A DNA stretch of 43,038 nucleotides from Xanthomonas translucens pv. translucens DSM 18974 (GCF_000331775.1 NZ_CAPJ01000122.1:1-43038); one strand, 5' to 3'; shown: positions 28,129 to 37,577, counted from the stretch's first letter. Notes: generated by a model from the sequence alone, not told the origin. Translations and numbers: made by a program.

Positions 28129-28158
28129 CAAGGCCGCGCCCGCAATGGCGCGGCCTTG
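28129..28158. terminator. Bidirectional terminator hairpin
   Basis: CAAGGCCGCGCC-CGCAAT-GGCGCGGCCTTG, a perfect 12-bp stem between convergent receptor 2 and the sulfotransferase gene, followed by CCGTTT. Confidence 0.75.
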
Positions 28159-28208
28159 CCGTTTGATGCGTTCGCCGCACTCGTGCTCGGCGCGGCGACC
28201 GCGCCGTT

Positions 28209-29798
28209 TCAACGGCGGTCGCGCTCGCGCATCGCGCACGAGTGGGTCTGCAGCAACCGCTTCAGTTCGGCAAGATCCTCGCCGTAGCGCTGCCAACGCC
28301 CCATGTAGGCGCGCGTCATCGAGGTGCGTACCTGCACCACGCTGGCGGTGGCCACCGGCGCCTGATTGTGCTCGAAACGCAGGCAGGCCTCGTCCCACGG
28401 CAAGCCGCAGAACTCCAGCAGACGGCGCGTGGTCGGCTCCTGCTCCAGCACCAGGTCTTCGTAGTCGATTTCCAGCAGACGCTGCGGGAACAACCCGCGC
28501 CAATGCGCCAGCAAGCGCTCGAACATCAGGTAGTAGCGGCCGACGTCCATCAGGTCGAAGGAATAGTCGTAGTACGGCGAGGACAACGCGAACAGCTGGC
28601 GGAAGTTGCTAAGGCAGGTGTCCATCGGATCGCGCCGCAGGCACACGATGCGCGCGCTCGGCAACGCGCGCGCGATGTGCCCCACGTACAAGAAGTTGTG
28701 CGGCAGCTTGTCCACGAAGCGCGGCTTGCTGGCGGTGCCGGGGCGGGTGGATTCGACGTAGGCGCGGCCGAGTTCGCGCCAATCCAGGCCCTGCAGCCGG
28801 GTCAGCGTGGCCACGTCCAGGATCGCCGACGATGGCGTGCGCACCAGGCGCTTGAGCAGCGTCGGGAAATTCTGCAGCTCGCCGGCCGAGTGCACCTGCG
28901 GATGGCTGGACAGGATCCGATCCACCAGGGTGGTGCCGCTGCGCGGCATGCCGATCACGAAGATCGGCTCCGGGCTGTCGAAGCCGGATGTCGGCGCAGC
29001 GTCGGCACGGAACGCCTGCTGCAATGCCTCGAACAGCGCCGCATCGCGGTCGGACGTGTAGCCGCGCGCGCGCTTCTGCACCGCCTTGCCCTGCACATAG
29101 CCACGGAACGCGGCATGGTAGTCGCCGAGGTCCTCATGCTCCTTGGCCAGTGCCAGGTTGAGATACAGCACCGCCTCCGGCGCGTGGCCAGCCGAAGCCA
29201 GCGCCTGCTCCAGCGAGGCCAGGTTGTTCTCCTGCACGCTCCATGTGCGCAGCTGCGACAGCGACAGGTAGACCTTCCAGTAGCGCGGCTCCAGGGCCAG
29301 GCACGCCCGGTATTCCTGCTCGGCTTCCTGCACGCGCCCGGAGAACAGCAGCGAGGTGCCGAGGTTGTAGCGGAAGCTGGCCTGCTGCGGCGCCAGTTGC
29401 ACCGCCTGGGTGAACGCCTCCAGTGCCGCGACGTGTTCGTTGACCTGGGTGTAGACCACGCCCAGCGTGTCCAGCGTATGCGCATCGCTCGGCCGCAATG
29501 CCATCGCCTGGTCGGCGAAGCGATGCGCCTCCTGCATGAACCGCCCCATCGCCAGCACCTTGGCCAGCTGCGTTGCATAGTCCGCACGTTGCGGATTCAA
29601 CGTCGTCGCCTGATACAGGTGCGCCGCGGCAGGCTGCATCTGTTTCAGCTCCAGCGCTGCCACGCCGGCCACGAAATGCACGCCGGCATGTTGCGGCAAC
29701 GACCGCAGCAACTGCTGCGCGAGCCGCTGCGCCTGGCTCCAATCGCGCTGGTTGAGCGCGGAGATGGCCTGGTTGTAGAGCTGAACCTGTTCGGTCAT
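28209..29798 (-). CDS. TPR-containing sulfotransferase family protein
   Basis: A 529-residue protein. Residues 1-240 hold several TPR-like helical repeats (LYQATTLNPQRADYATQLAK, then TLGVVYTQVNEHVAALEAFT). A Sulfotransfer_3-type domain follows, with the PAPS 5'-phosphosulfate loop GMPRSGTT at 283-290 and the 3'-phosphate-binding CLRRDPMDTCLSNFRQ region near residue 405. It would transfer sulfate from PAPS to a protein or small molecule; no signal peptide is seen, so it is probably cytoplasmic. Such TPR-sulfotransferases often sit beside TonB receptor genes in Xanthomonadaceae, and this one converges on receptor 2. The ATG at 29798 starts the TPR region. Confidence 0.87.
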   Translation of the reverse strand: MTEQVQLYNQAISALNQRDWSQAQRLAQQLLRSLPQHAGVHFVAGVAALELKQMQPAAAHLYQATTLNPQRADYATQLAKVLAMGRFMQEAHRFADQAMALRPSDAHTLDTLGVVYTQVNEHVAALEAFTQAVQLAPQQASFRYNLGTSLLFSGRVQEAEQEYRACLALEPRYWKVYLSLSQLRTWSVQENNLASLEQALASAGHAPEAVLYLNLALAKEHEDLGDYHAAFRGYVQGKAVQKRARGYTSDRDAALFEALQQAFRADAAPTSGFDSPEPIFVIGMPRSGTTLVDRILSSHPQVHSAGELQNFPTLLKRLVRTPSSAILDVATLTRLQGLDWRELGRAYVESTRPGTASKPRFVDKLPHNFLYVGHIARALPSARIVCLRRDPMDTCLSNFRQLFALSSPYYDYSFDLMDVGRYYLMFERLLAHWRGLFPQRLLEIDYEDLVLEQEPTTRRLLEFCGLPWDEACLRFEHNQAPVATASVVQVRTSMTRAYMGRWQRYGEDLAELKRLLQTHSCAMRERDRR

Positions 29799-30031
29799 GG
29801 AGGGGCCTGATGGCGGAGGACGCCGCTGCCGGCGCGAGGACGCCACGGTTCGAGCGCGCGGCCAGCCATTATGCCCGGCGATCGGAACGCTGGTCTTGGA
29901 ATGCAGGCGCAGCGCTATGTCGCATCGTGTGCACACACCGACACAGCGCGACGGCGGGAGCGAAGCCGCCTGACGAGCGAATGCAACGCCACCGCGGACC
30001 GGCACACGGCATCGCGCTCAGCGGCGCCCAT

Positions 30032-30148
30032 CGCCCAGCAACGCCATCGCCGCATTGTGCCCCGGCGCGCCGGTCACGCCGCCGCCGGATGGGTGCCGGA
30101 GCCGCACAGGTACAGGCCGGGAATCGCGCCGCGGCAGTTGGCCCGGCC
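30032..30148 (-). pseudogene. 3'-end fragment of the FAD oxidoreductase gene (copy B)
   Basis: About 115 bases nearly identical (three substitutions and one deleted C by eye) to the last 38 codons of the intact gene at 33491-35083. The deletion in the GGGTHP-coding part shifts the frame and the stop codon is not preserved. Similarity breaks sharply after 30148. It cannot make a protein. Confidence 0.9.
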
Positions 30149-30216
30149 TTGTCTACGTGGCGACAGGCACTGGCGGTTTGCGCATTTCTGTGAAGCGAAA
30201 TCAAGTCAAGCCGCCG

Positions 30217-30230
30217 AATTTGTACAAATT
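30217..30230 (+). promoter_or_regulatory. Perfect palindrome upstream of Oar-like receptor
   Basis: AATTTGTACAAATT is a 14-base perfect palindrome 129 bases before the receptor ATG, in AT-rich DNA. The half-site TTTG/CAAA is shared with the palindrome before receptor 1. Candidate operator. Confidence 0.45.
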
Positions 30231-30358
30231 ACCGCGCTTTCGATGCGGATGACGGCAGATCTACTCCAACCCTATTGCACCTGCCAGCACACCATTATTA
30301 CGTTTGGGTTAAGGCCACTCATGGACGGACTGCCACCCCACTTCATCGAAGGTAAGCA

Positions 30359-33300
30359 ATGAGCAACCGCCCCGATCGCAAGACATTCAAGCGCACCGCG
30401 CTGGCAATGATCCTCACCGCCTCGCTGGCCCAAGGCGCTGTCCACGCGCAAAGCACCACCGGCAGCATCTTCGGCTCCGCGCCGGCGCCCGGCACCAGCA
30501 TCCTCATTCAAAGCGACACCGGCTTCAGCCGTACCGTGCCGATCGACAGCAACGGTCGCTATACCCTCGGCTCGCTGCCGATCGGCAATTACACCGTGAT
30601 CCTGCGCCGTGGCGAGGAAACGATCGACACACGCAAGAACATTCAGCTGCACGTCGGCTCCGCCACGGAAGTGTCGTTTGCGACGGCCAACGCCACCACG
30701 CTGGAAGCGCTGACCGTCACGGCCGCCAACGTGCCGAAAATCGATGTGACCGGCACCTCTTCACGCTCGGTCATCACCTCCGAGCAGTTGGACACACTGC
30801 CGCTGGGCCGCAGTGCCGAGGCGATCGCACTACTCGCGCCGGGCACGGTTGCAGGTAGCGGCGCATTCACCAATGGCTCGCGCTCGGTCGTTTCCTTCGG
30901 CGGCTCCGGCGTGACCGAAAACGCCTACTACATCAACGGCTTCAACGTCAGCAATCCGCTCAACAACCTCGGCGGGGTAAGCCTGCCGTATGGCGCGATC
31001 GACCAGCAGGAAACCTATACCGGAGGCTACAGCGCCAAGTACGGACGCTCTACCGGCGGCGTGATCAACCAGGTCGGCAAGCGCGGCACCAACGATTGGC
31101 ACTTCGGCTTCCAGACCACCTGGGCACCCAAGTCGCTTTCCGAATCGCCAAACAATATCTATTTCCCCAGCACGACGTTGCCGGAAGGCTACGCGTACAC
31201 CAACCCCTCCCTGCCCGGCAGGCTATATCGCAGCCGCAAGGACGAAGGCGAAACCAATACCACCTACAGCGCCTATGCCGGCGGCCCGCTGATCCAGGAC
31301 AAACTGTTCGTCTTCGTTGCTGGCGAGTCCGACAAGACCGATGGCGTGTCGACCAATGCGAGCGACACCACCTTGGCGCGGAACCACTACAACTACAGTG
31401 CGCCCAAGTTCTACGGCAAGATCGACTGGAACATCAACGACAGCAACATCCTCGAATACACCCGCATCCAAAATACCGACCGCCGCGCCGGCTATTACAC
31501 GGCATTCGACTACGACACCCTGACCGAAGGCGAGCGTACCGGGGCTTACCCTAATACCTACAAGCTCACCGACACTTACGACATCTTCAAGTACACCGGC
31601 TACCTGACCGACAACCTGACCCTGAACGCAACATGGGGCCGGAGCCGCGAAAAGGACTACCAGACCAACCCGGTCACGTCCTCGTTGCCATACCTCTACA
31701 ACGTCACCAACCAGGATCCGTCGATTGTCGGCAACCACTACATCTACAACAATCAGACGACCTCTTCGGCCAAGGCGGCTAACGCCCAGAACAAGACCCG
31801 CAACCTGCGCATCGAACTGGGGTATCAACTGGGCGACCACGACCTCACCGCCGGCGTGGACAACATGTACTACAACGCCTACAACGAGGGCCAGGGGATG
31901 AGCGGCCCGGGCTACGCCTGGATTTACAACAAGTCCTCACGCCCGACCAGCGAGATCGACCCGGAACTGGGCGTCGGCGCGCCCGGCGGCAATGGCTACT
32001 ATGCGCAGAAATACATCTACTCCACGACCACCAGCATGGCGGTGAAGCAGAAGGCGTATTACCTCGAAGATCGCTGGCAGATCAACGACAACTGGCGGAT
32101 GACCTTGGGCTTGCGCAACGACGAGTTCACCAACTTCAACAGCAGCCATGTGCCTTACGTGGAAAGCGGCGACCAGTGGGCGCCTCGCATGGGCGTGAGC
32201 TGGGACGTGTTCGGCGATTCTTCGTTCAAGCTGTTCGCCAACCTCGGCCGCTACTATCTCGCACTGCCCAACAGCGTCGCCATCCGTGGCGCTTCGGCCT
32301 CGACCTATACACGCGAGTACTCCACCTACACCGGAATCGATGCCAACGGCGAGCCCACCGGCCTGACCGCGCTTGGTCCCGGCCCCGTGTCCGCCGGTGG
32401 CGAATACGGCCAGGCGCCCGATCCCAATTCGTTCGCCCCTACCGACCTGAAGTCGCAGTACCAGGACGAACTGATCCTGGGCATGGAGAAGACGCTCGGC
32501 GAAAAGTGGAACAGTGGTGCGAAATTCACCTACCGCAAGCTGCAGTCCGCGATCGACGACGTCTGCGACAGAGACAGGGTCTCCGACAAGCTGACCGCGT
32601 CCGGCATTGACGCCGACTCCGTCCGCATCCCCGGTTGCGTGATGTTCAACCCGGGCCAGACCAACACCTACAAGCTGATCAACAACGACGGTTCGGGCTA
32701 TACCACGGTGAAGATGTCGCAGTCCGATTGGGGCTTCACAGATGGCGCAAAACGCAACTATCTGGCGATCGACCTGTTCCTCGAACACCCATTGGACGAG
32801 AAGTGGTACGGCCGCGTCGACTACACCTGGTCGCGCAGCTACGGCAACACCGAGGGCCAGGTGAAGTCGGATATCGGCCAGACCGACGTGTCCAAGACCC
32901 AGGACTGGGACTCCGCTGCGCTGATGTACTACGCGGGCGGCGATCTGGCCAACGACCGCCGCCACCAGCTCAAGGCCTTCGGCGCTTATCAGTTCACGCC
33001 GGAGTGGATGCTGTCGGCCACCCTGAAGGTTGCCTCCGGCATGCCGAAGTCCTGCGTGGGCTACTTCGGCAGCGATGAATCGGATCCGACCAGCTACGGT
33101 TCGGCCTACCACTACTGCGGTGGCAACCCGTCCAGCCCCGGCCAGGCGGGCCGCCTGCCTTGGACCAAACTGGTGGACCTGGCCGTGACCTACCGCCCCG
33201 CCTTCGCCGATCACAAGCTGGCGTTCGGCTTGCAGGTCTTCAACGTGTTCAACGAAAACAAGCCCGTGCAGATCCACGCGACATACGAGGATGACCGCTA

Positions 33301-33382
33301 CACCTTGTCCAATACTTACGGCATCGGCACCTACTACACCCAGCCGCGCTATCTGCGCCTGTCGGCGTCCTACGACTTTTGA
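30359..33382 (+). CDS. TonB-dependent receptor 3, Oar-like with carboxypeptidase-regulatory domain
   Basis: A 1007-residue outer-membrane protein. The signal peptide ends at VHA (residue 30). A carboxypeptidase regulatory-like beta-sandwich (about 32-105; TTGSIFGSAPAPGTSILIQS) is followed by a TonB-box-like TLEALTVTA (about 114-122) and a plug without the classical RGxG motif (SFGGSGVTENAYYINGFNVS). The large barrel is rich in Tyr/Asn/Asp and ends LRLSASYDF with terminal Phe. This is the Oar/OmpA-related architecture; its substrates may be proteins or large ligands. AGGTAAGCAATG provides the ribosome site. It differs from receptors 1 and 2 and is not a recent copy. Confidence 0.92.
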   Translation: MSNRPDRKTFKRTALAMILTASLAQGAVHAQSTTGSIFGSAPAPGTSILIQSDTGFSRTVPIDSNGRYTLGSLPIGNYTVILRRGEETIDTRKNIQLHVGSATEVSFATANATTLEALTVTAANVPKIDVTGTSSRSVITSEQLDTLPLGRSAEAIALLAPGTVAGSGAFTNGSRSVVSFGGSGVTENAYYINGFNVSNPLNNLGGVSLPYGAIDQQETYTGGYSAKYGRSTGGVINQVGKRGTNDWHFGFQTTWAPKSLSESPNNIYFPSTTLPEGYAYTNPSLPGRLYRSRKDEGETNTTYSAYAGGPLIQDKLFVFVAGESDKTDGVSTNASDTTLARNHYNYSAPKFYGKIDWNINDSNILEYTRIQNTDRRAGYYTAFDYDTLTEGERTGAYPNTYKLTDTYDIFKYTGYLTDNLTLNATWGRSREKDYQTNPVTSSLPYLYNVTNQDPSIVGNHYIYNNQTTSSAKAANAQNKTRNLRIELGYQLGDHDLTAGVDNMYYNAYNEGQGMSGPGYAWIYNKSSRPTSEIDPELGVGAPGGNGYYAQKYIYSTTTSMAVKQKAYYLEDRWQINDNWRMTLGLRNDEFTNFNSSHVPYVESGDQWAPRMGVSWDVFGDSSFKLFANLGRYYLALPNSVAIRGASASTYTREYSTYTGIDANGEPTGLTALGPGPVSAGGEYGQAPDPNSFAPTDLKSQYQDELILGMEKTLGEKWNSGAKFTYRKLQSAIDDVCDRDRVSDKLTASGIDADSVRIPGCVMFNPGQTNTYKLINNDGSGYTTVKMSQSDWGFTDGAKRNYLAIDLFLEHPLDEKWYGRVDYTWSRSYGNTEGQVKSDIGQTDVSKTQDWDSAALMYYAGGDLANDRRHQLKAFGAYQFTPEWMLSATLKVASGMPKSCVGYFGSDESDPTSYGSAYHYCGGNPSSPGQAGRLPWTKLVDLAVTYRPAFADHKLAFGLQVFNVFNENKPVQIHATYEDDRYTLSNTYGIGTYYTQPRYLRLSASYDF

Positions 33383-33389
33383 CGATCCC

Positions 33390-33419
33390 GCGGCGGAGCA
33401 TCGCGGGATGCTCCGCCGC
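33390..33419 (+). terminator. Long perfect hairpin after receptor 3
   Basis: GCGGCGGAGCATC-GCGG-GATGCTCCGCCGC, a perfect 13-bp stem eight bases after the receptor stop. Confidence 0.7.
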
Positions 33420-33442
33420 CATACAGCGCTTGTCTCTCTCCT

Positions 33443-33469
33443 GCCCCGGCTTGTCCGGGGCCTTTTTTT
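33443..33469 (+). terminator. Rho-independent terminator after receptor 3
   Basis: GCCCCGG-CTTGT-CCGGGGC stem followed by C and seven T. It backs up the hairpin 24 bases earlier. Confidence 0.88.
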
Positions 33470-33490
33470 GTGCGCGGCGGCGCAGACGCC

Positions 33491-35083
33491 TCAACGCCCC
33501 AGCAACGCCATCGCCGCATTGTGCCCCGGCGCGCCGGTCACGCCGCCGCCCGGATGGGTGCCGGAACCGCACAGGTACAGGCCGGGAATCGCGCCGCGGT
33601 AGTTGGCCTGGCCGAGCATCGGGCGGGCGCTGAACAATTGGTTGAGGCTCAACGCGCCATGGAAGATGTCGCCGCCGATCAGGCCGAAGGTACGCTCCAG
33701 GTCCAGCGGGGTCAGCGCCTGCCGGCCCAGCACCGAGTCCGCGAAGCCCGGCGCGTAGCGTTCGACAGTGGCGATCATCAGTTCGGCGACCTCGTCGCGG
33801 TGCGCGTCCCAGCTGCGCCCATCCGGCAACTGCGGCGCCACGTGCTGGCAGAACAGGCTGGCCACGTGCTGGCCGGGCGGCGCCAGCCTATCGTCCAGCG
33901 TGCTGGGGATCAGCAGTTCGACGATGGGGTCGCGCGACCAACCGTGCTCGCGCGCATCGCGGTAGGCGCGGTCCATGTAGTCCAGGCTCGGCGCCAGAAT
34001 GATGCCGGCGGTGAGGTGGTCGCCCGGCCCCGGCAATGCGCGGAAGTGCGGCAGCCGCGACAGCGCCACGTTCATCCGGAACGTGCCCGAGCCGCAGCGC
34101 CACTGCGCCATGCGTTCGCGGGTGGCAGCCGGGACGTGCGCCGGGTCGAGCAGGTGCTCGTACAGCAGCTTGGGGTTGACGTTGGCAACGACGCGCCGCG
34201 CGTACAGGCGCTCGCCGTGCTCGGTGACCACGCCGACCGCGCGCCCGTCCTCGACCAGGATCTCGCGCACGCCGGCGTCGGTGCGGATCTGCGCGCCTGC
34301 GGCGAGCGCGGCCTTGGCCATCGCCTGGGTGATCGCCCCCATGCCGCCGAGCGCATGGCCCCAGGCGCCCTTGACCCCGTTGCTCTCGCCGAACACGTGG
34401 TGCAGCAGCACGTAGGCCGAACCTGGCGTGTACGGGCTGGCGTAGTTGCCGACGATGCCGTCGAAGCCGAACAAGGCCTTGACCGGGTCGCTCTCGAACC
34501 AACGCTCCAGGTACTCGGCGGCAGAGATGCTGAACAGGTCCAGCAGTTCCTGGCGCAGGCCGGGACCCAGCGCATGCAGGCGGCGGCCGAGGCGGCCGGC
34601 ACGCAGCAGTTCCGGCAGCGCCTGCCGCCAGCCGCCGTCGGTAACGTTCGGCGGCGGCTGTAACGCCAGCGCGCGCAGCACGTCGGCGATGCGCTCCAGC
34701 CGCGCCTCGTAGGCCGGCAGGCGTTCGGCGTCGCGCGCGGAGAACTTCGCCACCTGCGCCTGGGTGATGCCGGCGCCGGCCAGCAGGTAACGGTCGTCGG
34801 GCAGCGGCACGAAGTTGTTGCAGCGGCGCGGCACGATGCGCAGCCCGTGCGCAGCAAGATCCAGATCGGCGATCACCTTCGGCTGCAGCAGCGACACCGT
34901 GTAGGACGCCACCGAATTGCGGAAGCCCGGGTGGAATTCGTCGGTGACCGCGGCGCCGCCGACCACGCCGCGCCGCTCCAGCACCGTGACCTTCCAGCCG
35001 GCGCGCGCCAGGTAGGCGGCGCAGACCAGACCGTTGTGGCCGGCGCCGACGATCAGGGCATCGCAGGACGGTTCGCGCTTCAT
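33491..35083 (-). CDS. FAD-dependent NAD(P)/amine-oxidase-like oxidoreductase (PYROXD2/CrtI-like)
   Basis: A 530-residue flavoprotein of the phytoene desaturase/PYROXD2 superfamily. The N-terminal FAD Rossmann motif is GAGHNGLVCAAYLARAG (13-29) with Glu36 for ribose, followed by the VVGGAA segment; the C-terminal FAD-binding signature is GLYLCGSGTHPGGGVTGAPG before NAAMALLGR. The substrate is unknown; no carotenoid cluster is nearby. The ATG at 35083 fits the Rossmann start. It is convergent with receptor 3 and divergent from the M13 peptidase. Two short copies of its last codons lie at 24793-24950 and 30032-30148. Confidence 0.87.
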   Translation of the reverse strand: MKREPSCDALIVGAGHNGLVCAAYLARAGWKVTVLERRGVVGGAAVTDEFHPGFRNSVASYTVSLLQPKVIADLDLAAHGLRIVPRRCNNFVPLPDDRYLLAGAGITQAQVAKFSARDAERLPAYEARLERIADVLRALALQPPPNVTDGGWRQALPELLRAGRLGRRLHALGPGLRQELLDLFSISAAEYLERWFESDPVKALFGFDGIVGNYASPYTPGSAYVLLHHVFGESNGVKGAWGHALGGMGAITQAMAKAALAAGAQIRTDAGVREILVEDGRAVGVVTEHGERLYARRVVANVNPKLLYEHLLDPAHVPAATRERMAQWRCGSGTFRMNVALSRLPHFRALPGPGDHLTAGIILAPSLDYMDRAYRDAREHGWSRDPIVELLIPSTLDDRLAPPGQHVASLFCQHVAPQLPDGRSWDAHRDEVAELMIATVERYAPGFADSVLGRQALTPLDLERTFGLIGGDIFHGALSLNQLFSARPMLGQANYRGAIPGLYLCGSGTHPGGGVTGAPGHNAAMALLGR

Positions 35084-35237
35084 CCCGGGGATGATACCGG
35101 CCCGCTGGCCTCACGCCCGCTGAGCGCGAGCACCCGGCCCATGACCTTCGACACCCCTGAAACCCCGGGCAGCGGCGTACAGTCTCGCCACGGCCCCTCG
35201 GGCCATTCCGTTATCCACGCTGGCTTGGAGCTTCCTT

Positions 35238-37370
35238 GTGACCTTTCGCAATCCCCAGATGCTGCTGTTGACCCTGGCCGTGAGCGCCGCCCTGAGCGGC
35301 TGCAACAAGCCCGACGCGGCAGCGCCTGACGCCGACGCCGCCAAGACCGAGGCGGCCGCCGCGCCGGCGCCTGCCGCAACGCCGGCCGAGCTGAAGCTCG
35401 ACGCCAGCAAGCTGCCGCCCTACAGCGCCTTCGCCGCCAGCGACCTGGATGCGAGCAAGGACGCCTGCAGCGACTTCGCCGGCTACGTCAACAGCAAGTG
35501 GCTGGCCGCCAACGAAATCCCCAAGGACCGCAGCAGTTGGGGCGCGTTCTCGATCCTGGACGAGCGCTCGGTCGCCGTGCAGCACCAGCTGGCCGAGCAG
35601 GCCGCTGCCGCCAATGGGCAGGGCGTGGAGAAGATCGTCGGCGATTTCTGGGCCTCGGGCATGGACGAAGCCAAGGTCAACACGCAGGGCATCGCGCCGC
35701 TGAAGGCCGATCTGGCCGCGATCGACGGCCTCAAGGACGGCCCGGCGGTAGCCGAGTACCTGCGCCAGAGCGCGGCCAAGGGCGAGAACGGCCTGTTCGG
35801 CTTCGGCGCCCAAGCCGATTTCAAGCATTCATCGATGAACATGGCCTACGCGATGCAGGGCGGCCTGGGCCTGCCGGACCGCGGCTACTATTTCGACGCC
35901 GACAAGAAGGACAAGCTCAACGCCTACCAGGCGCACGTGGCCAAGGTGCTGGAGCTGTCCGGGGTGCCGGCCGCCGATGCGGCCAAGCAGGCCAAGGACG
36001 TGGTGGCACTGGAAACGCGCCTGGCCAAGGTCTCCAAGTCCAGCGAACAGATGTCGCGCGACGCCGAGCTGGCCTACAACCCGATCACCCCCGCCGACGC
36101 CGACAAGCTGACCCCGAACTTCCCGTGGACCAAGTTCTTCGAGTCGCAGGGCGTGGCGGTGCCGGAGACGTTCTCGCTGGCGATCCCGGCGTTCCACCAG
36201 GAAGTGAGCAAGGCGCTGGGCGACACCGATCCATCGGTGTGGCACGCCTACCTGCGCTTCCACACCGTCGATAGCGCCTCGCCGTACCTGAGCGATGCGT
36301 TCGCGCAGGAGAGCTTCGCGTTCTACGGCAAGGAGCTCAACGGCCAGGCCGAGATGAAGCCGCGCTGGAAGCGCGTGCTCGGCAGCATCGAGGACGGCGC
36401 GGGCGAGGCGATGGGCCAGATGTACGTCAAGGTCGCCTTCTCGGCCGACGCCAAGGCCAAGATGCAGCAACTGGTGGACAACCTGCGCCAGGCGCTGAAG
36501 GCGCGCATCGAGCACGTCACCTGGATGAGCCCGGAGACCAAGGCCAAGGCGATCGCCAAGTGGGAGACCTTCACCCCGAAGATCGGCTACCCCGACAAGT
36601 GGCGCGACTACAGCAGCCTGAGCACGCAGCGCGACAGCTACCTGGACAACGTGCGCGCTGCCACCGCGTTCAACTACAAGTACAACCTGAGCAAGATCGG
36701 CAAGCCGGTGGACAAGACCGAATGGGACATGACCCCGCAGACGGTCAACGCCTACTACAACCCGCAGCAGAACGAGATCGTGTTCCCGGCCGCGATCCTG
36801 CAGCCGCCGTTCTACGATCCCACTGCCGACGACGCGTTCAACTACGGCGGCATCGGCGCGGTGATCGGCCATGAGATGACCCACGGCTACGACGACCAGG
36901 GCAGCCGTTTCGGACCCGACGGCAACTTCATCAAGGATCCTGGTTGGTGGACGCCGAAGGACCTGGCCGCGTTCAAGGGGCTGACCGGCAAGCTGGTCAA
37001 GCAGTTCGACGAGTACAAGGTGGACGGCAAGCCGGTCAACGGCAAGCTGACCCTCGGCGAGAACATCGCCGACCTGGGCGGCCTGTCCACCGCCTACGAC
37101 GCGATGAAGAAGGCCACCGCGGGCAAGGACGATCCGAAGGTCGGCGGCATGACCCGCGACCAGAACTTCTTCCTCAACTGGGCCACCGTGTGGCGCACCA
37201 AGTACACCCCGCAGAACGCGATGGTGCGCCTGGTTACCGATGCGCACGCCCCGGCGCAGTTCCGCGCGATGGGTGCGCCGTCGAACCTGCCGGCCTTCGC
37301 CGCCGCGTTCCAGTGCAAGGCGGGTTCGCCGATGGTGCGCGCCGGCGACAGGCAGGTCGTGATCTGGTAA
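35238..37370 (+). CDS. M13 family metallopeptidase, lipoprotein (PepO-like)
   Basis: A 710-residue zinc endopeptidase of the neprilysin/PepO family. The signal peptide carries a lipobox LSGC with lipidated Cys22, so it is probably anchored in the periplasm. The zinc site is HEMTH (His545, Glu546, His549), with Glu608 as third ligand and Asp612 in ENIAD. The substrate-binding NAYYNP is near residue 507, and the conserved C-terminus QCKAGSPMV...VVIW is intact. It cuts small peptides. The start is GTG at 35238 with GGAG nine bases upstream. It is followed by a strong terminator and a paralogous M13 gene. Confidence 0.94.
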   Translation: MTFRNPQMLLLTLAVSAALSGCNKPDAAAPDADAAKTEAAAAPAPAATPAELKLDASKLPPYSAFAASDLDASKDACSDFAGYVNSKWLAANEIPKDRSSWGAFSILDERSVAVQHQLAEQAAAANGQGVEKIVGDFWASGMDEAKVNTQGIAPLKADLAAIDGLKDGPAVAEYLRQSAAKGENGLFGFGAQADFKHSSMNMAYAMQGGLGLPDRGYYFDADKKDKLNAYQAHVAKVLELSGVPAADAAKQAKDVVALETRLAKVSKSSEQMSRDAELAYNPITPADADKLTPNFPWTKFFESQGVAVPETFSLAIPAFHQEVSKALGDTDPSVWHAYLRFHTVDSASPYLSDAFAQESFAFYGKELNGQAEMKPRWKRVLGSIEDGAGEAMGQMYVKVAFSADAKAKMQQLVDNLRQALKARIEHVTWMSPETKAKAIAKWETFTPKIGYPDKWRDYSSLSTQRDSYLDNVRAATAFNYKYNLSKIGKPVDKTEWDMTPQTVNAYYNPQQNEIVFPAAILQPPFYDPTADDAFNYGGIGAVIGHEMTHGYDDQGSRFGPDGNFIKDPGWWTPKDLAAFKGLTGKLVKQFDEYKVDGKPVNGKLTLGENIADLGGLSTAYDAMKKATAGKDDPKVGGMTRDQNFFLNWATVWRTKYTPQNAMVRLVTDAHAPAQFRAMGAPSNLPAFAAAFQCKAGSPMVRAGDRQVVIW

Positions 37371-37394
37371 GCGCAGCAGCTCCGCTGCAACGCG

Positions 37395-37421
37395 AAAAGG
37401 CCCGGCATGTCCGGGCCTTTT
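37395..37421 (+). terminator. Terminator between the two M13 genes
   Basis: AAAAGGCCCGG-CATGT-CCGGGCCTTTT, a perfect 11-bp stem with its own T-tract in both directions, 24 bases after the first stop codon. Confidence 0.9.
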
Positions 37422-37577
37422 CTTTGCGCGCTGCTTGTTCACCGACTGCGCGCGTCCAGCACGCGACCGCGCATCCTTCTGAACCGGTTAGGGGAAGTCA
37501 CGCCACCCCATGACCACAGCTGCAGGCCGCACCTTGTTAAACTCCGCCGACTTTAATCCTGACCGGATTCGCTCCCG

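Larger units (their letters stand above)
29799..30358. other. Spacer between sulfotransferase and Oar-like receptor
   Basis: 560 bases holding the oxidoreductase fragment at 30032-30148 and an AT-rich receptor leader from about 30180. No other gene is supported. Confidence 0.5.

Noticed and set aside
29869..30204. Minus-strand open frame over the oxidoreductase fragment B
   Set aside because: It reads the fragment in a wrong frame and has no ribosome site; the DNA match explains the region.
21624..33382. The three TonB receptors as recent tandem duplicates
   Set aside because: Their plugs and barrels differ strongly and receptor 3 has a different N-terminal domain; only the short oxidoreductase fragments are near-identical.
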